Below, piece after piece: positions 21,045 through 31,839 of a stretch of 64,000 bases of DNA. Numbering within the stretch: position 1 is the stretch's first letter; each line of letters opens with the position of its first letter. The stretch is from the NCBI RefSeq assembly GCF_029227915.1, contig NC_079887.1, forward strand, positions 18,413,650 through 18,477,649. Direction: 5' to 3'. This stretch comes from Hydractinia symbiolongicarpus. Taxonomy: Eukaryota > Cnidaria > Hydrozoa > Anthoathecata > Hydractiniidae. The notes below the pieces were generated by a model. That model was not told the DNA's origin, searched no databases, and worked only from the letters and a program-made list of their open reading frames with translations. Both the position numbers and the translations under genes were made by a program.

Positions 21045-21603
21045 CTGTCTTGGACTTCACGGAGAGCTGAGTGTGATTAATAGTATGAGCAGCAATCAAT
21101 AGTGGCGCTAGATATTTTCCAAAGGCAGAGTACACAAGGATCCCCAAATCTGCCATGGAGTCTTTAATGATGGGGTCCTCTTCGATGTCTTTTCTAAGTC
21201 CTTTGACAGAGTCGATTTTGACGTAATTTCCCACAGCGTTAGCGTACAGGTTGATAGCATGCGTAGAGAGTGCTTTGGCGGTTTTTTCTCCCTTATCTTG
21301 GAGCTCTCGTTGAACATAGTCGGCGTACGCTTTTTCGATCGCCTCCTCAGGAGCTTTGTCGACAAATCCTTCGGTACATTTTTTGGGTAAGAGATGCGAT
21401 TTCCCTTGCCTTATCGCATCCTTCAAGGCCCGGCGATTGTCTGCCGGTTTTTCTTTGGCTTGAAAGGCTTCTGCTGGTGTGTCATCAAATATAGCTGTAA
21501 TCTCACTCATCTTTATTAATACCCTTCTATAGCGCAAAAAGTAGAGCACGATGAAGACGTACGGAAGAATTATTGCTACGGTGAGGGCTATGTCGTTCAT
21601 CAT
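20971..21603 (-). CDS. 210-aa conserved Polinton protein (MSEIT family)
   Basis: The open frame starts MMNDIALTVAIILPYVFIVLYFLRY (a TM segment). An internal Met at 21,510 starts MSEITAIFDD, where relatives I recall begin. Shared-looking blocks are NRRALKDAIRQGKSHLLPKK, EEAIEKAYADYVQRELQDK and LGILVYSAFGKYLAPLLIAAHTINH. The C-terminus is charged. The family recurs in cnidarian Polintons with unknown role. Either start is possible; the upstream TM may belong to a fused small membrane ORF. The frame is intact. Confidence 0.65.
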   Translation of the reverse strand: MMNDIALTVAIILPYVFIVLYFLRYRRVLIKMSEITAIFDDTPAEAFQAKEKPADNRRALKDAIRQGKSHLLPKKCTEGFVDKAPEEAIEKAYADYVQRELQDKGEKTAKALSTHAINLYANAVGNYVKIDSVKGLRKDIEEDPIIKDSMADLGILVYSAFGKYLAPLLIAAHTINHTQLSVKSKTDEKRDDEQQEKDGKQSFEVSYEQS

Positions 21604-21642
21604 TTTTTATTTTTCAAAACAAAACTCTCGCAAGGGAACCCT

Positions 21643-21867
21643 CTAGGTTTTTGTTGTTTTTGTTGTTGTTTGAACCCAGAGGGTTTTTGATTCTGTGAGA
21701 CTCAAAGCCTTTGGTTCACCATATCCGAGGTGTTTTTCAGTGCTGTCCTGCTTTACAGGCCTAGCGTGTACTTGCTCTTTATACTCTATACAGAATGTCG
21801 TGCTTGTACTACGCATTAACGAGACCCACCTTTTTAAGACTTTCAGAGGCCGTTCCTGCACTGACAT
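21643..21867 (-). CDS. hypothetical 74-aa ORF
   Basis: MSVQERPLKVLKRW... to a Thr/Lys-rich end, in the same strand and direction as its neighbours and starting just after a TTAA(ATG) context. No motif recognised. The composition is plausible but the length is short. Confidence 0.25.
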   Translation of the reverse strand: MSVQERPLKVLKRWVSLMRSTSTTFCIEYKEQVHARPVKQDSTEKHLGYGEPKALSLTESKTLWVQTTTKTTKT

Positions 21868-22260
21868 TTAACCGGCATTTTGGCACAATTTTTCCCGTCG
21901 TGGCACAGTGTGGGAGAAGCCGGGGCGAGACGGCCGCTTCCAGTTAGGACGTGCTCTCGCTCGCGCACTCCTACCCTTCCGCCAGGATCTAAGCCTGCTC
22001 CCACAATTTTACTATAATTCGAGCTTCGTATATAAGCTATTCAGTATCACCTTGAGTACTACCTGTGTGAAAATTCACGCATCACCGGTTAGCTCGTTTG
22101 CACATCATACAGAAAACCTCTTGCTTATTCAAAAATGTTTATCATTTTTGAATGGATGAGGCAAATGAGTTTTATCTTGTTTCTACCGCTTCATACTGAA
22201 GAGGAGTGACTCGAAGTTGCGAGAGAAAAAAAAAACACAAATATTTTTTCAACGCGACCT
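21868..22260. promoter_or_regulatory. largest intergenic gap in Polinton 1
   Basis: No ORF recognised over about 390 bp in an otherwise packed element. Contains a TATATAA (about 22,030) and a perfect 10-bp-arm hairpin TTCAAAAATG-TTTAT-CATTTTTGAA at 22,128-22,152, just downstream of the HNH/PolB minus-strand block. A control or transcript-end region is plausible. A lost gene is the alternative. Confidence 0.4.
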
Positions 22261-22752
22261 TTACCCAGATATATATCGATCGCCCTTGCTTTGATTATCC
22301 TCGGTCCACAAGGGTTGCATGTTGGTATAGTGGAGCCTTGCTAATTGCACCTCCTCGCTGGGGTATTCTCCGTTCTCTCTGTATTTTAGTGGCACCTTGT
22401 GATCAAACTGCCACTGCCCTCGGTTTCCACAGCACATCCCATCTTTGAATTGATCCTGGATATGACCGATAAATGTGCAGATACCGCACCCCAGGTACTC
22501 CGTAGAGATCTCCCTATCATACATTAGAGCCTTGTGAATTTTATTTAGAATGAGGTTATACTGATAAGCAGGGTGATCGCATATGGAGCATCCGTGTCTA
22601 TGTTTTTTATGCGGGCATTTGCTACGTTCCCGTGACGCCTTGACAATATTGCGGCATTTGATGCACTATTTTGTTCGCTGGCTTTTGTTTTGGATTTTGA
22701 AGTTGTCTAGTGGTTTATTTCGTTTACATTTTGTACACCTTTTACCTTCCAT
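22261..22752 (-). pseudogene. HNH-like endonuclease with zinc knuckle, one in-frame stop
   Basis: ATG at 22,752 gives MEGKRCTKCKRNKPLDNF, a CxxC zinc ribbon half. TAG at 22,666-22,668 (codon 29) follows, then CIKC and more Cys/His pairs (CPHKKHRHGCSICDH). The C-terminal nuclease region has CCGNRGQWQFDHKVPL (His of the beta-beta-alpha metal core) and LARLHYTNMQPLWTEDNQSKGDRY, matching the HxxNLQPLWxxDNxxK signature of HNH enzymes. It sits just downstream of PolB on the same strand. Likely a DNA-nicking/recombination or homing-type accessory enzyme; role inferred. Confidence 0.72.
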
Positions 22753-22812
22753 TTGTTGTTGCTTTTTGTGAAGTGGTACTTCACAAAAATCCGGACAGGG
22801 AAACCTCACTAT

Positions 22813-25803
22813 TCACTCTAGCGGTACTGTGTGGATACCATCCTCGAGTACCTTCCGCTTATCATAAAACGCCGAGAGGCCCAGCTTGTTTTGTTCGTAC
22901 GTAACCATCCCCTGGTTGCGCAGTCGGAAACCTACGTTTTTCGCAGTGTCAATAGAACCATTCAACGCGTTATTATACCTCTCCCATGTCATAGCGTTCT
23001 GCTTCTTCGACATGCCCTTACAGGAGAATTTTGTGTCTTTCTTCCCTTCCACAAAGTAACACTTTGCTGTCAAAGCTATCATTCTAAAACCTATAAATTC
23101 TAGTTTGAATATCTCTCCTGTTTGACTCGAGTACTTATCAGTGACGAGCCAGTTTTTTACGTCTTTGTCGTACTCGTCAAGCAGTTCAGTGCGACCGACA
23201 TCTCGCAAACACTCTCCGCTGATGGCAAAGTAGGCGGAATCTGTATCCATGTAAATGTATTCAAAGTCTCGACGATCCACGTACTTGTCAATGAAGTCGT
23301 AGTAAAATTCCAACATGCGCAATTTGGCCAGCTGGTACACCGCAATGCCGCACTGGTATGCTCTGTCGATATGCACCTTTTTCTTTCCTTTTCTGATCTC
23401 GTACGCAACTCCTGTCTCTTCAAGGTCTTCAAGGTACGGCGATCTCATTGCTGCATCCACCTTCTTTTCATCTCTGGTAAACGTAGTATTAGCGTGCCTC
23501 GCTAGATCTTCGATCATTTTTCCATAGAATGAGTTCCCCTTCAACTTGGCTGTATCTCCTGCAATACGCTTGTCAGGGTCTTTATCCGCTTGTCGTCGTG
23601 CATCCGCAATCTCTTTCGGAAACCATGCAACTGGATTATCTCGAGTGTACTTGATGAACTGGTGAAAAGCAGTCACTTTCAGGCCATGGTCAAGGTACCA
23701 CTTTAGCACCGGAGTGTACAGCAAGATCTTTTTATCTTTCATCAAGCCTAGAAGCTTACGCGTACCTGAAACACGCTTTCGCCCTGTTGCTTTTAGGTAC
23801 TCTTGCATGTGCTCAGGGATTTGATCGTCGGGTATCTCTTTCAGGACAAACAGTGGAGGCATCTCACTGAATTTCTCATACAGCTCCTTTTGCACACCTT
23901 GTGTTAGTAGCTCGAGATTGTGTTTCGCTGTCGGTGTTTTGATCTTGATCAGCTTCTCCTTCCCACAAGGAAAGTCTTGCATCAACGTACTCGGGTACAG
24001 TATATTCGCATCATAGCCAAGAATGGTTTTGCACTTTTTACTGTTTGGACCATAGATGTGGGATCTGATACCTGTCACGTCTCTCTCGTGGTACCTACAG
24101 AACACGATGGTAGGCCCTCCCACCATACCCGTCTGCAAGAGCTCGTAGGCTTCATTCTTCGTGCACTCAGTGCAAGCCTTTTGCACCTTTTTACACACCT
24201 TGCAAGACCTTTGGTAGCAGTCTTTATTACACTTGTGTTTACACGGCTCCCTTGGGGCGTAGAGCTCTAACTTTGGGTTCAGTCGTAGAGACTTGTTCAA
24301 AACGTAGCGCATCGACACACCTGGAATGCTTACCGCATCTTTAAAAATGTCTATCTCGTCGTCGTAGTACTGCAACCTTGTCTTGTCCACGGCTTCGATG
24401 AAGGGTTCCACGTCGGCTAGATTGTACTCGCGCAACCAGTCCATCATGGTGACGCAGCCTCGCTTGTAAAACTCTGCACGGAATGTTTCGTACTCATCAA
24501 GAGAAAGGGTGTTTTTCCCAATAAGACTGCTTTAGAAGTGTTCGTACGCCACGGGTCCGACGTGGGTTAGCTCGTCATAGCTCGTCAGCCACTCGTATGG
24601 GAGCACGAGCTTTTTGAGTTTGCAATCCAGAGATTTGCACCACTCGTCGTAGCTCATGCCAGGAGCTATAAAATTTTTGATATCGATAAATTTGAACCTC
24701 GAGGTCGTGAGGAACATGTAGTCGTTGTCTTTCTTCGCCACTTTGATCTTTTTGCTATCGTCTTTGGTAATGTGATCGACAAAGTACCGCTTGATCATGT
24801 TCAGGTCATAATTGCCACTGTTGAAACCTATCACGACCACTTGGTTTACCCACTCGTTCCATGCCTTCTGAGTCTTGTCTGGAAGCATGTCAAAATCATC
24901 AGGTCTTGGATACATTCTCTCCACATCTTTCACGATGAGGGCGTGTCTTTTTTCGAGCTGCTCCACAAATTGTTCAACCAAGATCTTTGGATTATCGTGC
25001 ACAAGGAACGTTGGATCTCCGTTCAGACTATCGTGAATGGCGACGCTGACTGGTACATGCTCTGAGATGTATGTTAGATCGGATGTTTGTTGCTGATTCA
25101 GAAGGAGCAAGAGGGCCTCGAAATCAAACACGATGTAGTGAGGATAGGGTCGAAATTCTTTCTTAAAGTACCTCTTGGCTTTGGTTGGGCTCTCGCACTC
25201 CCACACTGTCACAAGGTTGTAACTAAGTTTTCGGATGCCTTCCTCCTTAGACTTGGTGGTCTTATATCTGTTTATGTTTGCTGTTCCTTGGCAGGGGCAT
25301 CCGTGCCACTTGCAACCGTGGTACTCATAGACCGTCCTGGTCTGAGGTTCATAGCCGTCTACCTTGTAGACCTAATTTTCTTTCTCCCCGTAGCGAATCA
25401 CACGTTTTCCTCCATGCCCACACAGCGCGTGATGGATGTGCCTTTCCCTCGATATGTGCTCGATCCATTTACAAGCGTCATAGCTGAAGCCCTCACCGTA
25501 AAAGACCTTCTCTGACTTGCTAGGCATGCGGTTGACCTTCTCGCCTTTGCAGATGATAGTCGGCTTTTTTCCTTCACACTCTTCCTTTGTGTGCCTTGTG
25601 AGATGACAGACTTGCGTGAATCGCTGTTTGCAGACCATGCACTTCCAGTGTTGCGTTAAAACATCTATCTTTTTAATGTAAAAACAGTGCCAATCCAACA
25701 TAACAAGTTTGATCGTGTCTAAATCTTTTTTGTATTGATTTTGACCATACACGAGTCTCCAGGGTGCCTTTTCAGAGTTGGTCAGGGGAATTGCCCTACT
25801 CAA
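22813..25803 (-). pseudogene. polB: protein-primed type DNA polymerase B, two in-frame stops
   Basis: A single frame of about 997 codons is open except for TAG at 25,372-25,374 and TAA at 24,532-24,534. The N-terminal part has a C2H2 finger (CMVCKQRFTQVCHLTRH) and YEYHGCKWHGCPC, a Polinton PolB hallmark. Exonuclease motifs are DFEA and GFNSGNYDL. Polymerase motif A is YDANILYPS, motif B is KLKGNSFYG, and motif C is YMDTDSAYF; all catalytic acids are kept. The 5' end reaches the TIR with no good ATG (TTG at 25,803; first ATG 25,701), so the start may lie in the TIR or be lost. It replicates the element. The stops make this copy a pseudogene. Confidence 0.93.
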
Positions 25804-25814
25804 ACAGATTTTGT

Positions 25815-26050
25815 TGATGTCACGTGATTACTCATTTGAGGCATGATGAAATCTGTGATTACTCATTTGAGGCATGATGAAATCTGTGATTACTCATTTG
25901 AGGCATGATAAAATCTGTGATTACTCATTTCAGGCATGATGAAATCTGTGACGTCACAGCTGTTTTAAGGCGTCTAAAAGCAGCGTTTTTTGATAGGGGT
26001 TTGACCGTCGAAAACCTAAAATCGGATTAAATTCATGCCCTACTCTAGCT
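25815..26050 (-). repeat. Polinton 1 right terminal inverted repeat
   Basis: Inverted match to 10,528-10,732 with four about 31-bp subrepeats (ATTACTCATTTGAGGCATGA units, 25,827-25,945), the CTGTGACGTCACAG palindrome (about 25,946-25,959), and terminus CCCTACTCTAGCT. Followed by AACTA (26,051-26,055), the target duplication. Confidence 0.92.
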
Positions 26051-26504
26051 AACTATCGTCACTGCATTAAATCGCAATCCTCAGTCTGTCGCTACAGTTG
26101 TATATCCAGGCTGGTAACATAACCTGCATGCTGTTTAGCTGCTTTATGCTGAAAAGGGTATTTTTAAGGGTATCTTGCAACAGAATTTAAAAATGATCAT
26201 TTCGTGGCTTTTGAGATAGGAAGAGATATTTCATGAAATTCTTTCGCATGTTCAAAATATTAACAAATGGGAAAGCGTGTTACACAACCGAGACACGCAT
26301 TTTATTTATCTGACGCACTTTATCTGACGTATTTCAATCATGAGAATTCGTCCACGTATCTTTGTCGAAATTGGTGTGCATTCATAAATCGTTTATCGGC
26401 GTCTCCGAAGCCGGCTAAAATCAGGAACTCTAGAACTATGATAATAGTGAAAAAGGTTTTTGGCTCCATTTCATGAAACCGATGGATGCCACATACAACA
26501 ACCT

Positions 26505-26580
26505 CGTCCCCAGGGCATCTTGTATCTTTTCTGACCCCGTGACGGCGATACGAACATGGCCCTGCAGGAGGCTGGTCCAA
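26505..26580 (-). repeat. interspersed repeat (GATGCCCTGGGGACGAGGTTG type)
   Basis: An about 75-bp block running from GGCCATGTTCGTATCGCCGT to CCTGGGGACGAGGTTG. It recurs in the opposite orientation at 32,346-32,412 and, through the palindrome, at 45,770-45,840 and 48,445-48,510. It is a dispersed repeat; I cannot name its class. Confidence 0.6.
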
Positions 26581-29494
26581 TATGAAACCTAAATTGGCGC
26601 GGATATGTCAAATAATTAATGCGTCATACAAAACATTTTGGCGAGGCGGCGAGTCTGTGACCAACAGGAGGAAGCTGTTCGTATTAAAATGGCGGAGGAG
26701 GTGTATCAGCAGTATCAAGTTTTTTTAAAAGTGAAAAATTTAATAAAAAGCATTACTAAGCAATGAGAGTATAAAATAAGACATCATAAAGTAATACTGC
26801 TTACATGACAATATTTCAACAGCTAGGAATGTTTAATAAAGCTAGAAAAGTAGCTAGCTAGCACACTATACCTAGCAAACTATCAAGATAAGAACAAAAG
26901 AAAGAAACTCAACTTGTTTCCAAGTGGCCAGGTTTAATTTGCAGCTTTTTGCAAAGAATGACGTTCCATAAAATTGTAGCCCATGTCCTTTACAGACAAA
27001 ATAATTTTGCACAAAATATCGAAAATGTTTTTTTTACAAAATATATATACATTACGTTTTAAATTATATCAGGTTGTTATTAGTGGGCATGTTTTATTAC
27101 CTTATATGCTTTGGTTACCATAAATAGTATAAAAAGCCAGTAGGTTAACCGTAGTAGCCATTTTGTCATTTACTGCACATTTACCCGGCCTAATTCATGA
27201 AAATTTAAAGTGCAATAACTTCGGTAAAAAAATAAAGTTATTGACTTGAAACTTGTTAAGGAGTAGTTTTAAACCAATCTGATATAATATAATTTTACAC
27301 GAGGCATAAAAAATTTACAAAGCCATTTTGAGGAAGAGAAAAAGGTAGGAAGATTTTCTTAAACTGATTCTTGCTGGGCCTTTTATAACACGCTATGAAG
27401 AAATTTCAGAAAATCGAGTGCTCAATCAGGCATATGGTTAAATCCAGAATGTACTGAAGATGGTGGTAGATATTTAACAGCTCACCACTGTGGTTTATTA
27501 TCTCAAGAGTTTTAATACAAATTACAAAGCAGTGAACTTAAAAAATAACAAAAAAAGTCTAAACCGAGTATATAGTTTATATAGAGCGTCCCGTAACTTC
27601 AGTAAAAATTAAAATATTGACTTGAGATTTGGTATGATATGGTTTTAGATTGGTTTGATGAAATTGAGCCAAAAAATCGTTCTATTATCATCACACTTTC
27701 TGAGTTTCAGAATTTAGCCCTTTTCAGAGACTCCGATAAGCCGTTTTGACAGCATAACAATTTTGACCAAGATACAGATTCAGAAAACTTTAAAAGCTAT
27801 TCTAACCTCAGAAATAGGTCAGATAAGATTCAACCTAAAATTATGCCAGTAAACAAAAAATTTAGTTGCAAGGAATATCTCTTTGCTGATATCTTTTTGT
27901 GATAGGATGCTCTTATAAGAATACTGAATTAATCTTCACGGTTAGCTAGTTTGGAATTTTGAATATTTTCCAAGCAGAATGATAACAATAAATAGATATA
28001 TATATATATCAATAAAAAATCGATTTTTGAACAGCAGCAGAAATTTGATGAGCTCTAAAAAGCGCGAATTTATGAAAATAATTTTGGTCCAAAATCCCCA
28101 AAATAATTTCCTCAAAAAATTATTCCCGAAACATTTTTTTCTTAAGGTAGCAATACTTTGCTGTTGGTAAAGTCGTATACCAATTCTTTCTAAACTATTA
28201 AGGCAGTGGATTAAATCGAGAAAACAGATCACACGTAGACTTGTCGATTTCAATTTTTAAACCAGCATAATGCTCTTGATAAAATTTTTGGATTATTTAT
28301 GTTTTAAACAGAAAAAAACTTGTTTTTGTATATCTGTGTGTGCAAATTAAATGTGAACTTGTTGAGTAAAGAATAAAAAAGCTGCAAGGCGTTTTAAAAA
28401 CATGTCATTAAGAAAAGAAAAAGCAGAATTTATCAGTAATGGGTGGCTTTTTGAAAATGTTAAGGCCACAAATGTAAAAGAAAAAAAATACTTCTGAAGT
28501 AAATACTTTTCTGAAGCTTTTTTTACCCAATATAACTGCAAGCAGTGAGTCCATCATATAAGAATTCAGTTTCAGTTAAACATTGTTTAAATACAGCAAA
28601 ATCTTTGTCATCATATAAAAGCAGTAATGCAGACACAGATATGAACTCACCATAAATAAGAATTCTAAAGTTCAGCCAAAATGAATAAAAAATGTAAATG
28701 TTAATCTGAATTTTAGTCAGGCACGTAGAATGATACGAACATTTGAAAATTATGTAGCCATATTTGCACCTTAGACAACCAACGAAGTGCTATGTTCAGA
28801 TGGGCAAATCATTGCGGAGAGAAGCGGAGTGCGCGCCAGCGCACGGAGCGTAGCGGAGCCCATTTCCTCATTAAATAAGCCAAATATAAGGGACGGAGGA
28901 GAGTGTATAGGATTTCCGCACGTATACATCAAAATTTAAATTTTCGTAGGACGTTTTTCGACTGGGTTGCCCAGTAGCTTACTGTGGTCATTTTTCCCGT
29001 AAATTTATGATTCAGCGAGACAACATCAAAGGCACGGTGATGGAGTGCTTTTGTTACTTTTAAAGATGGCCTAACGGGGATTTCCAGTTCAGATTAAGGT
29101 ACCTTTAGCCACGTGATATTTAGTCACTTTAACTAATATCACGTGACTTTTTCTCGGATAACATAGCGCCTCAAACTCAAACTTCCGTTAATCTAAGCTA
29201 GCTATATCGCAGCCGAAGGAGGAAGGAAGATGCTTTATCCAAAATGCCATTCCGTGGTTTAAAATTTTAAAATTAACTACTCTTTAAAATACTTCGGCAT
29301 TAAATATGGCTTCCTTTAGACGCACTTATTACCCAGATCCCCGATTTACCCAGATTTTATTGGTAATTGAGCAGCAGTGTCATTAAACTGCTCCTGCTCC
29401 GTTGGTACATCATAAATGAAAGATGGATCGTATTCAGGGAACTCTTCAACCACAGACGTCGCAAGATTTTCTTCTTTTTTAGAGACAATGTTGA

Positions 29495-30168
29495 TTATGG
29501 ATGAAAACTTTTTTTTTCATCAGCCAAACCGACTCTTCCCGAAAACGCCGATTTTTTTTGTTTTGGGAGAGGTTGGAATTTTTTACTTAAATATGTTGAT
29601 CCTATAAGTTTTGGTCTTTCCACAACCAAATTGTCGTCCTTGGGAGCATGAAATGATAGATCATTTAAAGCCTGAGTCAAGGTTTCATAAAGGTGGTCTA
29701 GTGCATCATTATCATACACTATGAATGACAAGCTCTTGATTTGGTTTAAATTTCTCTGCAACACGAGGCCTTAAACCTATTTGGGAAACATATGTTAGGA
29801 ATAGAATTAATTAAAACGGACTCGGTTTCGACATCATTAATGTCAATAAAATCGTACTTCATGATCCAAGATGAAAAAAGGAGATAAAGTGTATCGCGAC
29901 GATAAAGATTTCCAGGATACATCTGCGACATTGCCACTAATGACGGATAGGATGTGCTACAGGGCAACAAGGTTTTACGCCAATCCAAGCAAGTACATGA
30001 CGGATAGTTGTTTTCGTCACCCAAACAAACCGTGCAGCTATCAGCCAGGACAGACTTCGTACCAAAAAGTATCCGGAAAAAAATTTTCGATTTTGATTTA
30101 TTTCTAGCTTTTATTTTTTCTTTATAATATCCAAGAATAATAAAAAAAAAACTTTGACAACTTACCAT
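29495..30168 (-). pseudogene. SWIM zinc-finger fragment (transposase-like)
   Basis: Two minus-strand frames overlap at 29,746-29,764. The upstream one has SCTVCLGDENNYPSCTCLDWRKTLLPCS, resembling the CxCx(n)CxH SWIM finger (the last His is lost), then SQMYPGNLYRRDTLYLLFSSWIMKYDF. The second frame continues with VYDNDALDHLYETLTQALNDL and a proline/lysine tail. SWIM fingers of this form occur near the C-terminus of MULE- and KDZ-like transposases. N-terminal catalytic parts are absent. Decayed fragment; moderate confidence. Confidence 0.5.
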
Positions 30169-31771
30169 CTAGATTTTAATTATTCGTTTTATTTATTTCG
30201 ATTATTGAACGATGATTACAGTTCGAAAGGTTTTTTTTTAGTTGAAAATTTCAACGGTATACAAAATCTCAAAAACACGTGCGTGTGCGTCCAGGTTTTT
30301 TCCGCAAACTTCTGCTAAATGCGCACCCAATGCATTTCGGTATTACGCAACAATACGTCATATTTAAATGACGTAATTCTAATAATAATTTAAATTTAAA
30401 ACCACGGAATCGCATTTTGGATAAAGCATCTTCCAAGGAGGAAGGGCTTGTTCAAGAAAATGAAGAAAGGGTATGTTTAGCTCGCTTGTATATCACTATT
30501 TTTTACATGTAATGAACCCATTCTTATTCTCACTCACACCAAAAGCTAGCTAGCTTAAAACTGCAGATTTAGATAGAATAATAATAGAACTTAGATAGCA
30601 TTTAGCTACCTAGCTACTGTAAGAGTTAGCTAGCATAAAAACAAACAAATAATGCAATATAGCTAGCATAAAACTAGCTACAAAGCTTGCAGAAAATTAA
30701 CTACTTAGCTGGGATAGAACTACCCTTGTAGCTAGCAATAAATTGCTATTTTTGCTGGCATAAAATCAGCAACATAGCTAGCATAGAAAAATTGTTTGAG
30801 ACTGATTTTCTACCTATCCCTCTATCTAGCTAGCTATTATACATAGCTATATACTGCACAGTGAGTGAGATAATTCTACTCTGTAGGAATGTCCCATCAT
30901 ACAGCTTGTTCTAGCTACAATCGTCCACAAAATGGCAAAACATAGCCAGCTAGATATTTTGCAGATAGTAAATGTTTATATATATACAGGTATGTCACGT
31001 GTAATTGTTTATGTTGCTTAGCCACAAATGGGCAGTTCTTAACATTAAGGGGGAATAGAGAGCTATATTTTCGTGGACGGTTGTAGCTAGCTATATATAT
31101 TGTACACACGTCAGGAAATAAACTTTTTTAACCCTGCCGCTGAGCATACATCAGTGCGGCTTAAGTTGCAAAAGCGAAAATTATTTCAATATATATATAT
31201 ATATATCGGGATATTTTTACAACATCAACATTTGTTATTACTGAGGCTTTTTAAATTCTGAATAGCGGTTCTCGTTCAATCGTCGACATGTATTGAATAT
31301 CTGCAAATGTATTCATTATTTCTTTTTCACGATATGTATATGTTTTTTTCAGTTTTGGATAAGAGCTTTTTATCCTACCGTCATGAAAACTTGTTTGCAA
31401 AATAAACATATACTGCTGTTTGATTTTTAGCTGGACATGATAACAACAGGCTGTTTCCGCTGTGTTTTTTTAAACCGAAGTTGCAAGAAAGTTTTTTGGG
31501 AAAATGTGTTACGCCTATCAGATGTCACAATTAATTTTTGATCTTTCACAGAAACTTTTCCCATAAAATATTGCAGTTTTTTTTTGCTTTAAGAGGGTAA
31601 AAACAGGTTATAAACTGTATTTTTATTTTTAAATGTTACAAAATTTTCCACAAAGTAAAATTGTTTTAGGTGCGTAGGATTACAACAGCTTGTTAACTGT
31701 CTGTTTGTTTGAACCGAAGTTAGGATATATAAGATGCACATGTAAAGTTTTTCATATATATATATATTCAT

Positions 31772-31839
31772 GCCCTGTTGGTCTAATGGCTATGACACTC
31801 ATGCAAATGAGAGATCCAGGTTCAAATCCTGGACAGGGC
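31772..31839 (+). tRNA. tRNA-like sequence with shortened anticodon loop
   Basis: Cloverleaf-compatible: 7-bp acceptor GCCCTGT / ACAGGGC, D stem GTC / GAC, T arm CCAGG-TTCAAAT-CCTGG, with A and B box promoters (TGGTCTAATGGC, GGTTCAAATCC). The anticodon arm CTCAT / ATGAG encloses only GCAA, a GNRA tetraloop, so no normal 7-nt anticodon loop exists. Total 68 nt. Probably a tRNA pseudogene or SINE head rather than a decoding tRNA. Confidence 0.45.

Larger units (their letters stand above)
10528..26050. mobile_element. Polinton/Maverick element 1, 15.5 kb
   Basis: Bounded by TIRs starting AGCTAGAGTAGGG and a 5-bp target duplication. It encodes the diagnostic pair of protein-primed type DNA polymerase B and retroviral-type integrase, plus double-jelly-roll MCP and minor capsid candidates. 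Length is within the usual 15-20 kb. It is visibly more GC-rich than its flanks. Genes are packed with 0-80-bp gaps on both strands, and most small ORFs resemble conserved accessory proteins of cnidarian Polintons. At least seven genes carry a stop or frameshift, so this copy appears non-autonomous now. No A32-like ATPase or cysteine protease was recognised. Confidence 0.93.

Noticed and set aside
22831-23505. Plus-strand ORFs of 90 and 127 aa
   Set aside because: Antisense shadows of the PolB catalytic region, which has all motifs A-C.
24772-25515. Plus-strand ORFs of 97 and 142 aa
   Set aside because: Antisense to the PolB exonuclease and N-terminal region.
10528-26050. Integrated virus other than a Polinton (for example virophage or adenovirus)
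   Set aside because: The RVE integrase with PolB, inverted repeats and short target duplication are the Polinton set; no virophage- or adenovirus-specific gene was seen.
26338-26580. 80-aa minus-strand ORF (and its mirror at 48,429-48,671)
   Set aside because: Runs through the GACGAGGTTG-type interspersed repeat; likely noncoding.
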